DNA from: an uncultured Selenomonadales bacterium | GTDB lineage: Bacteria > Bacillota > Negativicutes > Selenomonadales > Selenomonadaceae | Direction: 5' to 3' | Assembly: GCA_946543495.1 (NCBI GenBank) | Contig: CAMNLS010000100.1 | Coordinates: 1 to 5,539, forward strand | DNA length: 5,539 bases | In this document: one piece after another, positions 1 to 5,539 of the stretch | Numbering within the stretch: the stretch's first letter is position 1 | How the letters are laid out: every line of letters starts with the position of its first letter | Made by a program: the position numbers and the translations under genes | The notes under the pieces: model-generated | The model's database searches: none | Told to the model about the DNA's origin: nothing | What the model saw: only the letters and a program-made list of their open reading frames with translations

Positions 1-71
1 CAATTCGCCATGCAGGACGTGCACGAAAGACAGCGGTCGCCCGTGAAAATCGCTTGTGTTTTGTCGCTCAT
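1..71 (-). CDS. glpC: Anaerobic glycerol-3-phosphate dehydrogenase subunit C, N-terminal fragment (cut by window edge)
   Basis: Only the first 23 codons and two bases of the next are present, reading leftward off the window. The peptide starts MSDKTQAIFTGDRC and has Cys14, Cys17 and Cys20 in a C-x2-C-x2-C arrangement. The next codon begins TG, so it is Cys or Trp; Cys would complete the ferredoxin-type C-x2-C-x2-C-x3-C motif that opens GlpC proteins. In known GlpABC enzymes GlpC carries two [4Fe-4S] clusters, anchors GlpAB at the membrane and passes electrons to the quinone pool. The start is set by ATG at 69-71 with a strong AAGGAGG upstream. It lies 15 bases after the glpB stop in the same operon. 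The assignment rests mostly on gene order plus this one motif. Another Fe-S subunit of the heterodisulfide-reductase type is the main alternative. Confidence 0.8.
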   Translation of the reverse strand, partial: MSDKTQAIFTGDRCLSCTSCMAN

Positions 72-81
72 AATCTCGCCG

Positions 82-88
82 CCTCCTT
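82..88 (-). promoter_or_regulatory. Ribosome binding site of glpC, overlapping the glpB stop codon
   Basis: On the minus strand the sequence reads TAAGGAGG, so the glpB stop codon TAA (87-89) runs into AAGGAGG, a seven-base match to the anti-Shine-Dalgarno core. It ends ten bases before the glpC ATG. A ribosome terminating on glpB would sit directly on this site, which favours linked translation of glpB and glpC. Confidence 0.85.
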
Positions 89-1301
89 AAATTGTCGCTA
101 CCTTGTAAGCCGACGCAATCGCTACGCCGCCCGCTGAACGTTCAAAGATAAAATCACTGCCGCCGAGGTTCGCGCCGACTACGTGAACATTATCTAAAAG
201 AATTGCGCCGTTCTTGTCAATAGGTCTCAAGTTCTCATCAGTGAAAATGCCCGTCATCGCGAAACCATGCGGGCGATTCTCGAAGAGATTTACATTGCTC
301 CAATTCCCCTCGTCTTGAGGAAAGAAGACGGGAACATCAAATATCGGCTCAAATGGTGCGTCGAAGTCGCGCATAGTAATACCGCCGCTGTAGAATCCGC
401 CAGTCGCCAAGATGACTTTGCGTGTAGGGAAAACCTTTTCGCGAACAGCATTTTCAACGACGACGCCTTTAACAGTCTTGCCTTCGACGACGCCGCGAAT
501 AACTTTGGAGTTTTCGTAGATGCGAACGCCTGACTTTTGCAAATATTTTATAAAGGCGCGTTGCAGTCTTATACCTGGTGGCGAGGGCGGCAAGCAAGTA
601 GTCTCGAAAATTTCTGCGCGGAGCTGAGGTTTTATCGCCGTGCGTGAAGAGTTGCCCTCCAAGCCCAAAATCGGCGGAATGATAATCGCATCGTCTTCGG
701 TCGCGTTGAGTTTCTTCAAGCCGTCGGCTAAAGCCTGTTCGTTGTCCGTCAAGAGTTGAGCAACGTCCATGCAAGTTATATCGCGCCCGCCGAGTAGATC
801 CAAATCGAGCTTTGCAACTTCAAAGCTTTTATCTGGGAAATATTTCTTGAGATTGTCGACAAGCATTGAGGCATAAAAATCTTTCAAGCCCTTTAACTCG
901 ACGACGTAAATTTTCTTCTTATTGATAAGATTGCTCGCGTCCATGCCTTCGGGGACAAGCGCGGAATATTTCAGCGTGCCGACTGCAGTGACAATCGGAA
1001 TCTGCGCGGACAATCTGCCGTTATAGGAAAGGTCGGCTTTGGCTGTGATGTCACAGAAAAATTTCGTCGCCGCGTCGATAGCCTTTAAGCCGATTTTTTT
1101 ATAAGGGTGATGAGCTGGCAAATTATTAATCGCAACGTCGGGAGCTTGCGCGTTAATAATATCAATCGCGCCGCTTGCCAATGGCAACGAACCAGAGCCA
1201 TAAGTCAGCAACGCAACCTTCTGCCCACGATTAACCGCAACCGCCGCCGCCATTAATCCTGCAAGCCCGCCGCCGATAACAATCAGATCTAAAGGTCTCA
1301 T
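87..1301 (-). CDS. glpB: Anaerobic glycerol-3-phosphate dehydrogenase subunit B
   Basis: Encodes a 404-residue flavoprotein, close to the roughly 420 residues of E. coli GlpB. The N-terminus has a Rossmann dinucleotide-binding motif, LIVIGGGLAG (residues 6-15). Near the C-terminus are LATGGFYSGG and VVGANLGGSDFIFERSAGG, which match the C-terminal flavin-binding part of GlpB/FAD-dependent oxidoreductases. In the family GlpB pairs with GlpA as the soluble catalytic dimer oxidising sn-glycerol-3-phosphate to dihydroxyacetone phosphate. The frame stays open upstream to an ATG ending at 1406, but those 35 extra residues lie over the glpA C-terminus and are not flavoprotein-like. The ATG at 1301 overlaps the glpA stop as ATGA, has a GGGAGG site nine bases upstream, and places the Rossmann motif right at the N-terminus, so it is chosen. 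Expression is expected from the glpA promoter. Confidence 0.92.
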   Translation of the reverse strand: MRPLDLIVIGGGLAGLMAAAVAVNRGQKVALLTYGSGSLPLASGAIDIINAQAPDVAINNLPAHHPYKKIGLKAIDAATKFFCDITAKADLSYNGRLSAQIPIVTAVGTLKYSALVPEGMDASNLINKKKIYVVELKGLKDFYASMLVDNLKKYFPDKSFEVAKLDLDLLGGRDITCMDVAQLLTDNEQALADGLKKLNATEDDAIIIPPILGLEGNSSRTAIKPQLRAEIFETTCLPPSPPGIRLQRAFIKYLQKSGVRIYENSKVIRGVVEGKTVKGVVVENAVREKVFPTRKVILATGGFYSGGITMRDFDAPFEPIFDVPVFFPQDEGNWSNVNLFENRPHGFAMTGIFTDENLRPIDKNGAILLDNVHVVGANLGGSDFIFERSAGGVAIASAYKVATI

Positions 1302-2911
1302 CTGGGAGCACCTCCCGTCACGTTCATTGATAGTTCGTAAATGGAACGCGTCATTTCCGTTTCGCGAAGTGTTCGACCGAGTAAGACGGGGCGTATTCCC
1401 TTCCAACGACCTTGAAGGAATTCACGCATACGAGTCAACGAATCTTTTGACGTAGACTCAACGCCCATATCCGCGAAGACTGCCGCCGCTCTCAAGGCGC
1501 AGAAGTTGCCTTGACAAGTGCCCATGCCTATACGCGTCCGCCGTCTAACGTCGTTGACGATAAAGCTTGTGTCGTCTTTGCAAATCTCCTCGACTTCAGC
1601 GCGTGTGACGTTCTCACATTCGCAGACAAGCTCGCGGCTCTCAGGCTCGCTTTCCAGACGTTCAACAACTTTTTTAAAGCGGTCAACACCAAGACGAGTT
1701 GCGGCAAGGTTGACGCCGTATGACGGGAAGAATTGCTTAGCGCGGTCTTTATCTGCCTGCGACACTTCCTCGACAAGCGGTTCTTCAGCCGTGCGACAAG
1801 GCGTCGTATTATTCAGCTTCGCGCAGATTTGATTGCACATCTTCTCCGCCATAAGTCGATACGTCGTGAACTTGCCGCCGACGATTGTAAAGAAACCTTT
1901 CAAGCCGTCCTGCTCGTGGTCGACGATTGCAAAGCCACGCGACGCACTACGACCAACCGCGCCGCCTGGCGGAATATATAAGGGTCTGGAACCTGCGAAC
2001 GTCCGCAAGATTCGGAAGTCGCGCAAGTCCTCAAAAGTTTCCTCGCCAATTTTCAAAAGGCTCTCGACCTCTGCGCGGCTCGTCGAAGTGTCTTCAGGGT
2101 CGGGAATACTCATCGACGACGTGCCCAGAATCGTTATCGAACCGTGCGGAACAAAAATATCGCCGTCGGAAGACTTATGCAACCGATTGACGACATGATT
2201 AACAATACGTTGATTAAAAGCAATTAGCGTGCCTTTATCGGGTTGAACGCCGATTTCAAGACCCGCCAGCTTTCCGACGAAGCCAGCCCAGCCGCCCGCC
2301 GCATTAACCGCAATATCGCAAGCTATGCTGTATTCTTCGCCCGTGAACTGGTCGCGAACTTTGACGCCGCGCAATTCGCCGTTGACATTCTCGACGCCGA
2401 TAACTTCCGTGTAAGTCTTAAGGCGTCCGCCGTAACGTTTCGACGAATCAATCAGTTGCCACGCCATACGGAAACCATCAACAGCGGCGTCAGGCACAAG
2501 ATACGCGCTCTTAACGTGCTTGCGCGAAAGTCGCGGCTCCAATTCAAAAGCCTCTTCCAAAGTTATCGGCTTAGCCTCGATGCCGCTATCAGCACAGCCC
2601 TTGACCCAAGCTTCCTCGTAAGCCGGATCATCAATGTCAAGACGCGTAAACATGCCGCCGCACGGCTCCACGCAACTCTTACCAATCTTGCGCATGATTT
2701 GATTCTCAATGATACATTCCTTAGCCGCTTCCTGGTCTTTAACGGCATAACGCCCGCCGCTGTGCAAAAGTCCATGATAACGCGAGCTTGCACCGTTTAC
2801 CAAGTCATTCTTCTCGACAAGCAGAGCATTGACGCCGCGCATTGACAAATCGCGCAGAATCCCAAGCCCTGTAGCTCCGCCGCCGATTATAACGACCGTT
2901 GCCTTTTCCAT
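1298..2911 (-). CDS. glpA: Anaerobic glycerol-3-phosphate dehydrogenase subunit A
   Basis: Encodes a 537-residue FAD enzyme, close to the roughly 540 residues of E. coli GlpA. It carries the Rossmann motif VVIIGGGATGLG (6-17), the ribose-binding Glu33 at the end of the second strand, and SSRYHGLLHSGGRYA (42-56), a signature of the GlpA/GlpD glycerol-3-phosphate dehydrogenases. A later GGKFTTYR motif is also typical. The C-terminal part is a BFD-like [2Fe-2S] domain with Cys430, Cys432, Cys466 and Cys471 (CEC, then CQGNFC), preceded by RRRTRIGMGT; aerobic GlpD lacks this domain. It oxidises sn-glycerol-3-phosphate to dihydroxyacetone phosphate with GlpB and GlpC. The frame is open up to 3037, but that extension crosses the promoter and has no flavoprotein similarity. 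ATG at 2911 fits the family N-terminus; a GTG three codons upstream is a possible alternative start. First gene of a leftward glpABC operon. Confidence 0.95.
   Translation of the reverse strand: MEKATVVIIGGGATGLGILRDLSMRGVNALLVEKNDLVNGASSRYHGLLHSGGRYAVKDQEAAKECIIENQIMRKIGKSCVEPCGGMFTRLDIDDPAYEEAWVKGCADSGIEAKPITLEEAFELEPRLSRKHVKSAYLVPDAAVDGFRMAWQLIDSSKRYGGRLKTYTEVIGVENVNGELRGVKVRDQFTGEEYSIACDIAVNAAGGWAGFVGKLAGLEIGVQPDKGTLIAFNQRIVNHVVNRLHKSSDGDIFVPHGSITILGTSSMSIPDPEDTSTSRAEVESLLKIGEETFEDLRDFRILRTFAGSRPLYIPPGGAVGRSASRGFAIVDHEQDGLKGFFTIVGGKFTTYRLMAEKMCNQICAKLNNTTPCRTAEEPLVEEVSQADKDRAKQFFPSYGVNLAATRLGVDRFKKVVERLESEPESRELVCECENVTRAEVEEICKDDTSFIVNDVRRRTRIGMGTCQGNFCALRAAAVFADMGVESTSKDSLTRMREFLQGRWKGIRPVLLGRTLRETEMTRSIYELSMNVTGGAPR
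1304..1316 (-). promoter_or_regulatory. glpB ribosome binding site inside a GC-rich hairpin
   Basis: The minus strand reads GGGAGGTGCTCCC, ending two bases before the glpB ATG. GGGAGG is the Shine-Dalgarno sequence, but GGGAG (1312-1316) pairs perfectly with CTCCC (1304-1308) across a three-base loop. The stem would hide the ribosome binding site until the ribosome translating the end of glpA opens it. The same bases encode the GlpA C-terminal residues GAP. The pairing is seen directly; the regulatory effect is inferred. Confidence 0.65.
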
Positions 2912-2916
2912 ATCGC

Positions 2917-2924
2917 TCACCCTC
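2917..2924 (-). promoter_or_regulatory. Ribosome binding site of glpA
   Basis: GAGGGTGA lies five bases before the ATG at 2911 and resembles the GAGGTGA part of the Shine-Dalgarno consensus with one extra G. A cleaner AGGAG lies further upstream at 2934-2938. It is 22 bases from the ATG and 13 bases from the in-frame GTG at 2918-2920, so it would better serve that alternative start, which adds three residues. Confidence 0.6.
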
Positions 2925-2954
2925 GTTGAAGTTCTCCTGAAATTTTTATGTAAG

Positions 2955-2983
2955 ATTTTATCGTATAAATACATTTTGGTCAA
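2955..2983 (-). promoter_or_regulatory. SigA/sigma-70-type promoter of the glpABC operon
   Basis: On the minus strand TTGACC (2978-2983) is followed after exactly 17 bases by TAAAAT (2955-2960); each matches its consensus hexamer in five of six positions. Transcription should begin near 2948, giving a leader of roughly 37 bases before the glpA ATG. The spacer contains an inverted repeat, GTATTTATAC (2963-2972). No CRP/FNR or CcpA site of recognisable quality was seen. Confidence 0.75.
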
Positions 2984-2992
2984 CGCCCCGCA

Positions 2993-3004
2993 CAAAATAT
3001 TTTG
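2993..3004. repeat. Perfect 12-bp palindrome between the divergent promoters
   Basis: CAAAATATTTTG reads the same on both strands. It sits nine bases upstream of the glpA -35 element and its last three bases overlap the -35 element of rplI. The position would suit a regulator or an architectural protein acting on one or both promoters. It may also be simply AT-rich upstream DNA. No regulator is encoded in the window. Confidence 0.45.
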
Positions 3005-3030
3005 ACGGCTCGCGCGATTTTTGGTAGACT
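3002..3030 (+). promoter_or_regulatory. SigA/sigma-70-type promoter of rplI and the Lon-family gene
   Basis: TTGACG (3002-3007, five of six consensus positions) is separated by exactly 17 bases from TAGACT (3025-3030, four of six). The expected start point is near 3037, giving a leader of about 22 bases before the rplI ATG. The -35 element is only 18 bases from the -35 element of the divergent glp promoter. Confidence 0.65.
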
Positions 3031-3039
3031 TGCGCAAGT
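3028..3039. repeat. Perfect 12-bp palindrome across the rplI -10/start region
   Basis: ACTTGCGCAAGT is self-complementary. It overlaps the last three bases of the -10 hexamer and the expected transcription start. A protein bound here would block rplI transcription, so it is a plausible operator, but chance occurrence cannot be excluded from one sequence. Confidence 0.4.
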
Positions 3040-3045
3040 TAAGTT

Positions 3046-3051
3046 AGGAGG
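3046..3051 (+). promoter_or_regulatory. Ribosome binding site of rplI
   Basis: AGGAGG, a full Shine-Dalgarno core, ends seven bases before the ATG at 3059. It fixes this start over the in-frame TTG at 3002, which would add 19 residues encoded by the promoter region itself. Confidence 0.93.
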
Positions 3052-3058
3052 AATTCGC

Positions 3059-3505
3059 ATGAAAGTTATATTACAAGCAGACGTTAAGAAAGTTGGCGCG
3101 AAAGGCGATGTCGTCGAAGTGTCGGACGGTTATGGGCGCAATTATCTTTTGCCGCGTAAATTGGCAGTCGAAGCAAACGTAGCAAACTTGAATACCGCTA
3201 AGGTCAGGGCAGAGAACAAAGCTCGCAAGGCTCAACAAGAGGCGGACGAAGCAAAGCTACTTGGCGCACAGCTCGAAAAAATTTCCGTGAAAGTTCCCGT
3301 GCGTATCGGCAAGGACGGAAAACTTTTCGGCTCGGTCTCCGGTTCGGACGTGGCTAAGGCTCTCAAGGAAAGTCATTCGCTAAACGTCGACAAGCGCAAG
3401 ATTTCCATTCAAGGCGACGTGACTGGCGCGGGCGTTTATGACGCAGTGATTAAACTTCATCCCGAAGTCACGACGAAAATTAAAGTCGAAGTCGTTAAGT
3501 CATGA
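3059..3505 (+). CDS. rplI: Large-subunit (50S) ribosomal protein L9
   Basis: Encodes 148 residues, essentially the same length as L9 of E. coli and B. subtilis (149). The N-terminal rRNA-binding domain shows MKVILQADVKKVGAKG followed by VVEVSDGYGRNYLLPRKLA (18-36), the L9 signature region. A charged long connecting helix follows (about 41-75, rich in Lys, Ala, Glu), then the C-terminal domain with GKDGKLFGSVS (about 84-94). One departure from the usual signature is Lys34 where many L9 proteins have Gly (PRKLA for PxGLA). L9 binds 23S rRNA near the L1 stalk base and helps keep the reading frame. It is preceded by its own promoter and a strong ribosome binding site, and its stop overlaps the start of the Lon-family gene as ATGA. 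Confidence 0.98.
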   Translation: MKVILQADVKKVGAKGDVVEVSDGYGRNYLLPRKLAVEANVANLNTAKVRAENKARKAQQEADEAKLLGAQLEKISVKVPVRIGKDGKLFGSVSGSDVAKALKESHSLNVDKRKISIQGDVTGAGVYDAVIKLHPEVTTKIKVEVVKS

Positions 3506-5539
3506 GCTTCTTTAAAAACTTTTTTGGCAAGAAGAACACCCCTCAACCACGACAGGAAACCGACTTAGACCGCGAAATTTCCGCGCTGTATGCAATCCTC
3601 GTTGACGTTATGGGCTCGGATAGAGTAGTACTTCAGGCGGGCAAGATGGACGCGCTCCGATATATGCGCTCGCACGACCCAGCAGAAAGACTCCTCGCGC
3701 TCCGTCGAATCCTCGAAGAAAATCCAACGTTGTCGCCGCCGCCTAAACCTTCCGAACTGCAAGGACAAATCGTTATAATCTCGGAAATGCTCGCGGACAT
3801 CATCACGCGTCGGCAGATTGAAGACAAAATCGAACGCAAGATTAATGAGAAGCTTGAGAAGGAACATCAAGACTACGTCAAGGATATTCGTATGCAGATT
3901 TTAAAGGAAGAGAATCCCGCTGACGAATCACCACACGATAAAAAGAAGCGCGAAGAACTTCAAGAGCTTGAAGAAGTGCACCTCACGCAATCGGTTATGG
4001 AATTGCTTAGACCGCAATCGCTTGAAGAAATCGTCGGTCAAGAACGCGCGATTAAATCTCTGCGTTCAAAGCTCGCGTCGCCCTATCCGCAACACTTAAT
4101 CCTTTACGGTCCGCCTGGCGTCGGCAAAACTACTGCGGCGCGTTTGGTGTTGGAAGCTGTACGCGGCACGGAGCTAAGTCCCTTTGCAGAGGACGCGCCC
4201 TTCGTAGAGACGGACGGCACGACCTTACGTTGGGATCCTCGCGACGTAACTAATCCGCTTATCGGCTCGGTGCACGACCCCATTTATCAAGGTGCACAAC
4301 GTCAACTTGCTGAAGGCGGCATTCCCGAACCTAAACCCGGACTTGTCACGGACGCGCACGGCGGCATTCTCTTCATCGACGAGATTGGCGAAATGGATTT
4401 GATGTTGCAGAATAAATTGCTCAAGGTCTTGGAGGATAAGCGCGTTCACTTCGAGTCAAGCTACTACGACCCGACCGACGAGAGAGTTCCGCCGTATGTT
4501 AGAATGCTCTTCGAGAACGGGGCACCCGCCGACTTTGTTTTAATCGGAGCAACGACCCGCGACGCCGCGTCGATTAATCCTGCGTTGCGTTCGCGCTGTG
4601 CTGAAATTTATTTCGAGCCGTTGACGCCCGCGCACATTGTCGAAATCGTCTTGAACGCCGCGCAGAAACTCAACGTCGAACTTGACGACGGGCTTGCCGA
4701 AATCATCAGCGAATACACAATCGAGGGGCGCAAGGCAATTAACATTCTCGCCGACGCTTACAGCCTCGCCCTTGACCGCGAAGAAGATAAAGTCTTGCAC
4801 ATCGACCGCCCGATTAAAATTTCTAAGCAAGACGTTTACGAAGTGGCGCAAGTCAGTCGGCTTTATCAATACGTCACGAAGAAGGCGTCGAGTAAGGCGA
4901 CTGTCGGGCACATCTTCGGACTTGGCGTGAGTGGCTTTATCGGCTCGGTGATTGAGATTGAAGCGGTTGTCTTTCCTGCGGAGAAGGGCAAGGGCACGAT
5001 TCGATTCAACGAGACGGCAGGCACTATGGCAAAGGATTCCGTGTTCAATGCGGCAAGCGTCTTGCGTCGAGTGACGGGCAAGGATATTCACGACTTCGAC
5101 GTTCACATTAACGTTATCGGCGGCGGCAACATCGACGGACCCAGCGCGGGCACAGCGATTCTTGCGGCGTTGGTCAGTGCGGTCACTGGCAATAAGATTC
5201 GTCAAGACGTGGCAGTCACTGGAGAAATTTCTTTACAGGGTAAGGTTCGCCCCGTCGGCGGCGTGTTCGAGAAGGCTTACGGCGCAAAGCAAGCGGGCAT
5301 TAAAACTTTAGTCATTCCAAAGGAAAACGCTAAGGACATCGCCAAAGGTCATCTTGGCTTAAAGATATTCGCGGTCGAGACGGCAGAGGAGGCGTTCAAA
5401 AAAATTTTCGTCGAGCCGGTTAAATTCGTCGACGAACAAAGCAACGCGACACCTCAACCGGTAGACGCGCCCGAAGAGAAAATCTCTTTGACTAAGAACG
5501 GACAAGGCAACACGACGCCTCAACCAGTAGACGCGCCCG
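3502..5539 (+). CDS. lonC: Lon-family ATP-dependent serine protease, LonC/LonB-like, C-terminus beyond window
   Basis: The open frame gives 679 codons with no stop before the window edge. Residues 1-165 are not a LonA substrate-binding domain: a short start (MSFFKNFFGKK) leads into a charged helical, probably coiled-coil stretch (about 95-165). The AAA+ module follows: Walker A GPPGVGKT (203-210), Walker B ILFIDE (Asp293, Glu294), sensor-like LIGATTRD and arginine-finger region NPALRSRC (359-366). The protease domain (about 466-640) has Ser548 in DGPSAG and Lys591 in GGVFEK. These lie 43 residues apart, as in E. coli Lon (Ser679/Lys722), so the dyad looks intact. No membrane segment is seen, unlike archaeal LonB. 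The overall plan matches the LonB/LonC paralogues of spore-forming Firmicutes. The ATG overlaps the rplI stop and has no clear Shine-Dalgarno site, suggesting translational coupling. Lon family is certain; the LonC rather than LonB label is less so. Confidence 0.92.
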   Translation, partial: MSFFKNFFGKKNTPQPRQETDLDREISALYAILVDVMGSDRVVLQAGKMDALRYMRSHDPAERLLALRRILEENPTLSPPPKPSELQGQIVIISEMLADIITRRQIEDKIERKINEKLEKEHQDYVKDIRMQILKEENPADESPHDKKKREELQELEEVHLTQSVMELLRPQSLEEIVGQERAIKSLRSKLASPYPQHLILYGPPGVGKTTAARLVLEAVRGTELSPFAEDAPFVETDGTTLRWDPRDVTNPLIGSVHDPIYQGAQRQLAEGGIPEPKPGLVTDAHGGILFIDEIGEMDLMLQNKLLKVLEDKRVHFESSYYDPTDERVPPYVRMLFENGAPADFVLIGATTRDAASINPALRSRCAEIYFEPLTPAHIVEIVLNAAQKLNVELDDGLAEIISEYTIEGRKAINILADAYSLALDREEDKVLHIDRPIKISKQDVYEVAQVSRLYQYVTKKASSKATVGHIFGLGVSGFIGSVIEIEAVVFPAEKGKGTIRFNETAGTMAKDSVFNAASVLRRVTGKDIHDFDVHINVIGGGNIDGPSAGTAILAALVSAVTGNKIRQDVAVTGEISLQGKVRPVGGVFEKAYGAKQAGIKTLVIPKENAKDIAKGHLGLKIFAVETAEEAFKKIFVEPVKFVDEQSNATPQPVDAPEEKISLTKNGQGNTTPQPVDAP
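5437..5539 (+). repeat. 66-bp direct repeat in the C-terminal tail of the Lon-family gene
   Basis: Bases 5437-5473 recur at 5503-5539 with 33 of 37 identical, a period of 66 bases (22 codons). The encoded motif is Q-S/G-N-A/T-TPQPVDAP, starting at residues 646 and 668. The second copy is cut by the window edge, so the copy number is unknown. Three of the four differences (5446, 5451 and 5460) are in the NATPQP/NTTPQP part, and two of those are silent third-position changes. The Pro- and acid-rich sequence after the protease domain is probably a disordered tail. Confidence 0.8.

Noticed and set aside
1299..1406. Longer glpB start at 1406
   Set aside because: The extra 35 residues overlap the glpA coding end and do not look like a flavoprotein. 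The ATG at 1301 has a ribosome binding site and puts the Rossmann motif at the normal place.
2243..2845. A 200-codon open frame on the plus strand opposite glpA
   Set aside because: The glpA frame is unmistakable across the whole stretch. This frame has no ribosome binding site or family motif and is a by-product of glpA codon composition.
2912..3037. Longer glpA start at 3037
   Set aside because: The extension would be encoded by the divergent promoter region, including the glpA promoter itself, and precedes the normal family N-terminus by 42 residues.
3511..3526. A-run and T-run (AAAAACTTTTTT) just after rplI as a possible terminator
   Set aside because: There is no GC-rich stem, and the bases encode Lys-Asn-Phe-Phe at the start of the Lon-family protein, which overlaps rplI. 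It is not a convincing terminator.
4540..5205. A 221-codon open frame antisense to the Lon-family protease domain
   Set aside because: It lies wholly opposite conserved Lon sequence with intact catalytic motifs. Its protein is Arg/Asp/Val-rich with no recognisable domain, as expected from reading GAC/GTC-rich codons on the other strand.
1..5539. CRISPR array, tRNA or rRNA genes, insertion sequence or phage genes
   Set aside because: Reading both strands showed no spaced repeat array, no tRNA cloverleaf, no rRNA sequence and no transposase or integrase motifs; nearly all the DNA is accounted for by five conserved genes.

Overview
The window looks like chromosomal DNA from an anaerobic, low-to-moderate GC member of the Firmicutes, most likely the Negativicutes (Selenomonas/Veillonella group). 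This rests on three things: strong AGGAGG-type ribosome binding sites, an anaerobic glycerol-3-phosphate dehydrogenase operon (glpABC), and the pairing of rplI with a sporulation-type Lon paralogue (LonC-like). The placement is an inference from gene content and order; no rRNA or other decisive marker is present.

Layout. The left 2.9 kb is a leftward operon, glpA (1298-2911), glpB (87-1301) and the first 23 codons of glpC (1-71, cut by the window edge). The genes are tightly packed: glpA and glpB share ATGA, and the glpC ribosome binding site overlaps the glpB stop codon. A 147-bp divergent intergenic region (2912-3058) follows. It holds one convincing sigma-70/SigA-type promoter for each direction and two perfect 12-bp palindromes. 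The right 2.5 kb is a rightward unit, rplI (3059-3505) and a Lon-family ATP-dependent protease gene (3502 to beyond 5539). These two also overlap by ATGA, and the protease gene runs off the right edge inside a short repeat-containing tail.

How the genes work together. GlpA (FAD, with a C-terminal BFD-type [2Fe-2S] domain), GlpB (Rossmann flavin subunit) and GlpC (iron-sulfur, membrane-linking subunit) should form the anaerobic glycerol-3-phosphate dehydrogenase. This enzyme oxidises sn-glycerol-3-phosphate to dihydroxyacetone phosphate and passes electrons to the membrane quinone pool. RplI is ribosomal protein L9. The Lon protein has an intact AAA+ ATPase and an intact Ser-Lys protease dyad, so it should be an active ATP-dependent protease. 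Its coupling to rplI under a housekeeping-type promoter suggests it is made in vegetative cells.

The genes all belong to known families, and I do not see a new multi-gene system. The points most worth following up are a hairpin that hides the glpB ribosome binding site, the palindromes around the back-to-back promoters, and the repeated tail of the Lon protein.
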